A stretch of 10,164 bases of DNA, taken from NCBI GenBank assembly GCA_964390795.1, contig CAYMLQ010000212.1, positions 1 through 10,164 on the forward strand, written 5' to 3'. Origin of the DNA: CAYMLQ01 sp964390795. GTDB taxonomy: Bacteria > Verrucomicrobiota > Kiritimatiellia > RFP12 > UBA1067. The stretch's first letter is position 1, and each line of letters starts with the position of its first letter. The position numbers were made by a program, and so were the translations under genes. The notes under the pieces are model-generated. The model was not told the DNA's origin. It saw nothing but the letters and a program-made list of their open reading frames with translations, and searched no databases. Positions 7,872-10,164 of this stretch are shown piece by piece.

Positions 7872-7900
7872 ATTAGAACACATCGACGGAGCGATGTCAA
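7872..7900 (-). promoter_or_regulatory. Sigma70-type promoter for the leftward (PATR/LamG) gene cluster
   Basis: On the minus strand, TTGACA (7900-7895) is followed by a 17-base spacer and TCTAAT (7877-7872), one mismatch from the -10 consensus. Transcription would begin near 7865, giving a leader of about 45 bases with the AAAGGAG site. The box TGTTCTAAT overlaps the -10 and could be part of an operator. The region is locally AT-richer than its surroundings. Confidence 0.75.
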
Positions 7901-7906
7901 CCGTCC

Positions 7907-7935
7907 TTGACACTGAAAACAAATTATGTTCCAAT
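7907..7935 (+). promoter_or_regulatory. Sigma70-type promoter for the rightward (kinase / URO-D) operon
   Basis: TTGACA (7907-7912), a 17-base spacer and TCCAAT (7930-7935, four of six -10 bases). Transcription would begin near 7942, giving a leader of about 55 bases before the kinase. The -35 box is a mirror partner of the leftward one, six bases away, and TGTTCCAAT overlaps the -10 as in the opposite promoter. Confidence 0.6.
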
Positions 7936-7997
7936 AGCGACACACTGTTACAGAGCAGGAACGCAACTGCCGCAGGCGCGGCGCGGGGGACAAGCGG

Positions 7998-9572
7998 ATG
8001 GAAAAGACCTATCTGATGGGCATCGACGTCGGGACAACGGGCACCAAGGCGGCCCTTCTCGGCACCGACGGCGTCTGCGTCGCCCAGGCTTACCGCGAGT
8101 ACGGCTGCGTCTACCCGCACCCCGGCTGGGTCGAGCAGGACGTCCGACTGCTGCTGGCCCAGACCTTCGAGACTGCGGCAGAAGCCGTGCGCAAGGCCGG
8201 TCTCAAGCCCTCGGACATCGCCGCCGTGTCCTTCTCCAGCCAGCGCTGCTGCACCCTATTCCTCGACGCCGCAGGCGAGCCCGTGCGCCCTATGATCTCC
8301 TGGCAGGACAACCGCACCGCCGAGGAGGTGACCCTCATCCGTACCTCCATCTCCGACGAGGCCTTCTACGATGTCTGCCGCCTGCCGCTCAGCACCACCT
8401 GGATGATCTCGAAGATCCTGTGGCTGCAGCGCCACGAGCCAGAGGCCTGGGCCAGGACCGCGAAGGTGGCCCAGCTCCAGGATTACCTGCTGCGCGGCTG
8501 GGGCGCCGCCGGCTATTCGAGCGACCACTGCGACGCCGCCTTCTTCGGCTTCTGGGACACCTGCCGCCTCCGCTGGGACGAGCCGCTGCTCGGCGTGGCG
8601 GGCCTGACGCCGGCGCGCCTGCCCGAGCCGCGCGCCTCCGGCACGCGGGTCGGCGCGGTCTCCGGCGCCGTCGCCGCCCAGACCGGACTCCTGGCCGGCA
8701 CGCCCCTGTGCGTCGGCGGCGGCGACCAGAACGTCGCCGCGCTGGGCGCGGGCGTGATCGCGCCCGGCCTGCTCTCGGTCTCGCTGGGCACCGGCGGCGC
8801 GGTGTGCGTCTGCGTGCGCGAGCCCTTCCACGACGCCGCGCGCAAAACCATGGTCACCAACCACGTGATCCCCGGCCACTGGCTGGTCGAGGGCTATCAG
8901 GCCGGCGCGGCCAGCGTGTTCCGCTGGTTCCGCGACGAGATCGCCGTCATCGAGTCCGCCTTCGCCAAGACCTCCGGCAAGGACACCTACGCGCTGATCG
9001 ACGAGATGATCGCCAAGACGCCCGCGGGCGCCCGCGGCCTGCTGCTGATGCCCTATTTCGCCAGCGCCGCCACGCCTCGCTGGAACTCCTCCGCCCGCGG
9101 CACCCTCGCGGGCCTGACCTTCGCCCATGACCGCAACTGCATGGCCCGCGCCTTTGTCGAGGGCATCACGCTCGAGGTCAACGACATGCTACAGGCGCTG
9201 ATCCGCTCGGGCGTGCCCTTCGACACCGTCCACCTGCTCGGCGGCCCAACCAAATCGGAAGTCTGGAATCAGATCCAGGCCGACGTCTACGGCCACACCG
9301 TTTGCACCCTGCGCAACACCGACGCGGCCGTCACCGGCGCAGCCATCCTCGCCGGCGTCGGCGTCGGGCTCTTCCCGGACGCGGCGAGCGGGGTCGCCAG
9401 CCTGGTCAAGGTGCGGCGCGCCTACGAGCCCGACGCGGCCCGGCACGCGCTCTACGCGCGTCTCTACGCGCTCTACCAGACGCTCTACACGTCCCTGACC
9501 GACAGCGGCTTCTACGACCAGCTCGCCGCGTTCCAGCAGTCGGTCTCAGAAAAGGGAGCGCCCCCCGCATGA
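7998..9572 (+). CDS. FGGY-family carbohydrate kinase (xylulokinase-like)
   Basis: A 524-residue cytoplasmic kinase of typical FGGY length that transfers phosphate from ATP to a sugar or polyol. The N-terminal FGGY domain begins with the phosphate-binding loop GIDVGTTGTK (8-17); the substrate-side motif SWQDNR lies at 101-106. The likely catalytic base is Asp243 in GGGDQNVAALGAG, followed by the nucleotide-site loop SLGTGGAV (262-269). The C-terminal domain has VHLLGGPTKSEVWNQIQADV (411-430). The motifs fit the xylulokinase branch best, but the substrate (D-xylulose, another ketose or a polyol) cannot be read from sequence alone, so no symbol is given. The start ATG 7998 has a G-rich upstream element (GGGGGA, 7 bases before). 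The gene is divergent from the PATR/LamG gene and overlaps the next gene by four bases. No isomerase or transporter is in the window. Confidence 0.93.
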   Translation: MEKTYLMGIDVGTTGTKAALLGTDGVCVAQAYREYGCVYPHPGWVEQDVRLLLAQTFETAAEAVRKAGLKPSDIAAVSFSSQRCCTLFLDAAGEPVRPMISWQDNRTAEEVTLIRTSISDEAFYDVCRLPLSTTWMISKILWLQRHEPEAWARTAKVAQLQDYLLRGWGAAGYSSDHCDAAFFGFWDTCRLRWDEPLLGVAGLTPARLPEPRASGTRVGAVSGAVAAQTGLLAGTPLCVGGGDQNVAALGAGVIAPGLLSVSLGTGGAVCVCVREPFHDAARKTMVTNHVIPGHWLVEGYQAGAASVFRWFRDEIAVIESAFAKTSGKDTYALIDEMIAKTPAGARGLLLMPYFASAATPRWNSSARGTLAGLTFAHDRNCMARAFVEGITLEVNDMLQALIRSGVPFDTVHLLGGPTKSEVWNQIQADVYGHTVCTLRNTDAAVTGAAILAGVGVGLFPDAASGVASLVKVRRAYEPDAARHALYARLYALYQTLYTSLTDSGFYDQLAAFQQSVSEKGAPPA

Positions 9573-10164
9573 CGCCGCGCGAACGTGTCGAAGCCGCCCT
9601 CAGCCACCGCCAGCCCGACCGCGTCCCGCTCGATGTGTGGGGCTCCGCCAGCCGCCTCTGCAACCGCCTCTACTTCGACGTGGCGGACGACCAGGGCTGG
9701 CCCGACCTCGGCCCGTGCGTCAGCGCCAGTCGCTCCGGCGACTACGTGGACCAGCGGGTGGCCGACCTCGTCGGCGCGGACATCCGGCACCTCTCCTTCG
9801 GCAAGCCCAAGTTCTTCGCACCGCGTGTTGACGCGGACGGCGTCGAGTACAACGAGTGGGGCGTCGGGTTCACCAAGATCGCGGGCGAGCCGTCGATCGC
9901 GCGCGTGCCCTTTCCCGAGCCGGACCTGGCGGCGCTCGCGCGCCACGCCTGGCCCAACCCCTGCGACCCCGGGCGCCTCGCGGGCGTGACGGCCCAAGCC
10001 CGGCGCTGGCACGAACAGAGCGACACCTATGTGGCGACCTCCTCTCTGGTCTCGGGCCTGATGCTGGACATCGGCCCCTACCTGCGCGGGTTCGAGGAGT
10101 TCTTTCTCGACCTCTACCTCAACCCCGAGTTTGCCCACGCGCTGATCGAAAAGATCACGGACGT
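9569..10164 (+). CDS. URO-D-superfamily protein (possible corrinoid methyltransferase type), 3' end missing
   Basis: The ATG overlaps the kinase stop (ATGA, 9569-9572), with AAGGGAG upstream at 9552-9558. The frame stays open for 198 codons to the right edge. The N-terminus MTPRERVEAALSHRQPDRVP is the classic opening of URO-D-superfamily proteins, and GVEYNEWGVGF (91-101) recalls the D-E-W-G segment of MtaA-like and uncharacterised relatives. The RQAGR motif of haem-pathway HemE is absent (LDVWGSASRL stands there), so this is not uroporphyrinogen decarboxylase proper. The family includes zinc-dependent methyltransferases acting on methyl-corrinoids, but the His/Cys zinc ligands would lie beyond the edge. 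Coupling to a sugar kinase suggests a role in carbohydrate or O-methyl metabolism; this is inference. Confidence 0.85.
   Translation, partial: MTPRERVEAALSHRQPDRVPLDVWGSASRLCNRLYFDVADDQGWPDLGPCVSASRSGDYVDQRVADLVGADIRHLSFGKPKFFAPRVDADGVEYNEWGVGFTKIAGEPSIARVPFPEPDLAALARHAWPNPCDPGRLAGVTAQARRWHEQSDTYVATSSLVSGLMLDIGPYLRGFEEFFLDLYLNPEFAHALIEKITD

Larger units (their letters stand above)
7871..7936. promoter_or_regulatory. Candidate shared operator: inverted pair of ATTRGAACAYA boxes over both -10 regions
   Basis: ATTAGAACACAT (7872-7883) faces TTATGTTCCAAT (7924-7935), whose complement ATTGGAACATAA matches it at 9 of 12 positions. The -35 boxes (TGTCAA and TTGACA) also form a 6-base-arm inverted repeat between them. 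A regulator bound at both boxes would cover both -10 elements. Assigning it to the IclR-type protein encoded nearby is inference. Confidence 0.4.

Noticed and set aside
7986..7992. Another GGGGACA repeat copy just before the kinase start
   Set aside because: Only one arm is present with no matching TGTCCCC, and the spot is explained by the ribosome binding site.
7821..8120. N-terminal extension of the PATR/LamG protein by 100 codons
   Set aside because: The extension would cross both divergent promoters and the kinase start, and would bury the signal peptide. The ribosome binding site at 7828-7834 supports ATG 7820.
7907..9130. Plus-strand open frame overlapping the kinase start in another frame
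   Set aside because: The product is Arg-rich with no domain; the kinase frame carries all the FGGY motifs.
9569..10164. HemE, uroporphyrinogen decarboxylase of haem synthesis
   Set aside because: The RQAGR motif near the N-terminus is absent and the gene is coupled to a sugar kinase, not to haem genes.

Overview
The window is GC-rich and almost fully coding, with high-GC codon use throughout. Gene content points to a heterotrophic bacterium of the PVC group (Planctomycetota, Verrucomicrobiota, Kiritimatiellota or Lentisphaerota). The evidence is an NPCBM domain fused to a hydrazine-synthase-alpha-like dihaem protein, a giant secreted protein built from autotransporter-associated beta-strand repeats (PATR) and LamG-like domains, and a URO-D-family protein beside a sugar kinase. 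The exact phylum is inferred from family distribution, not from a marker gene.

Layout. Three genes run leftward (minus strand): a large secreted PATR/LamG protein (7820 to 3600), an IclR-family regulator (3533 to 2739), and the 5' 900 codons of an NPCBM / beta-propeller / HZS-alpha-like cytochrome c protein (2700 to beyond base 1). The gaps are only 66 and 38 bases, so they may be one transcription unit. Two genes run rightward (plus strand): an FGGY-family sugar kinase (7998-9572), then a URO-D-superfamily protein (9569 to beyond the right edge). These two overlap by four bases (ATGA) and are probably translationally coupled.

Regulation. The divergent region 7821-7997 holds two back-to-back sigma70-type promoters. 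Both have a perfect TTGACA -35 box and a 17-base spacer, with -10 boxes TCTAAT (leftward) and TCCAAT (rightward). Both also carry TGTTCYAAT at the -10. That inverted pair of boxes is the best candidate operator for the IclR-type protein encoded in the leftward cluster. The two intergenic gaps of the leftward cluster carry small repeats: GGGGACA-type palindromes just after stop codons, and a 9-base direct repeat ahead of the dihaem gene.

How the genes may work together (inference): a carbohydrate-responsive locus in which a regulator controls a secreted carbohydrate-associated protein and a periplasmic haem protein in one direction, and cytoplasmic phosphorylation of a sugar or polyol plus a possible corrinoid methyl-transfer or other URO-D step in the other. 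No transposase, CRISPR array, rRNA or tRNA was seen.
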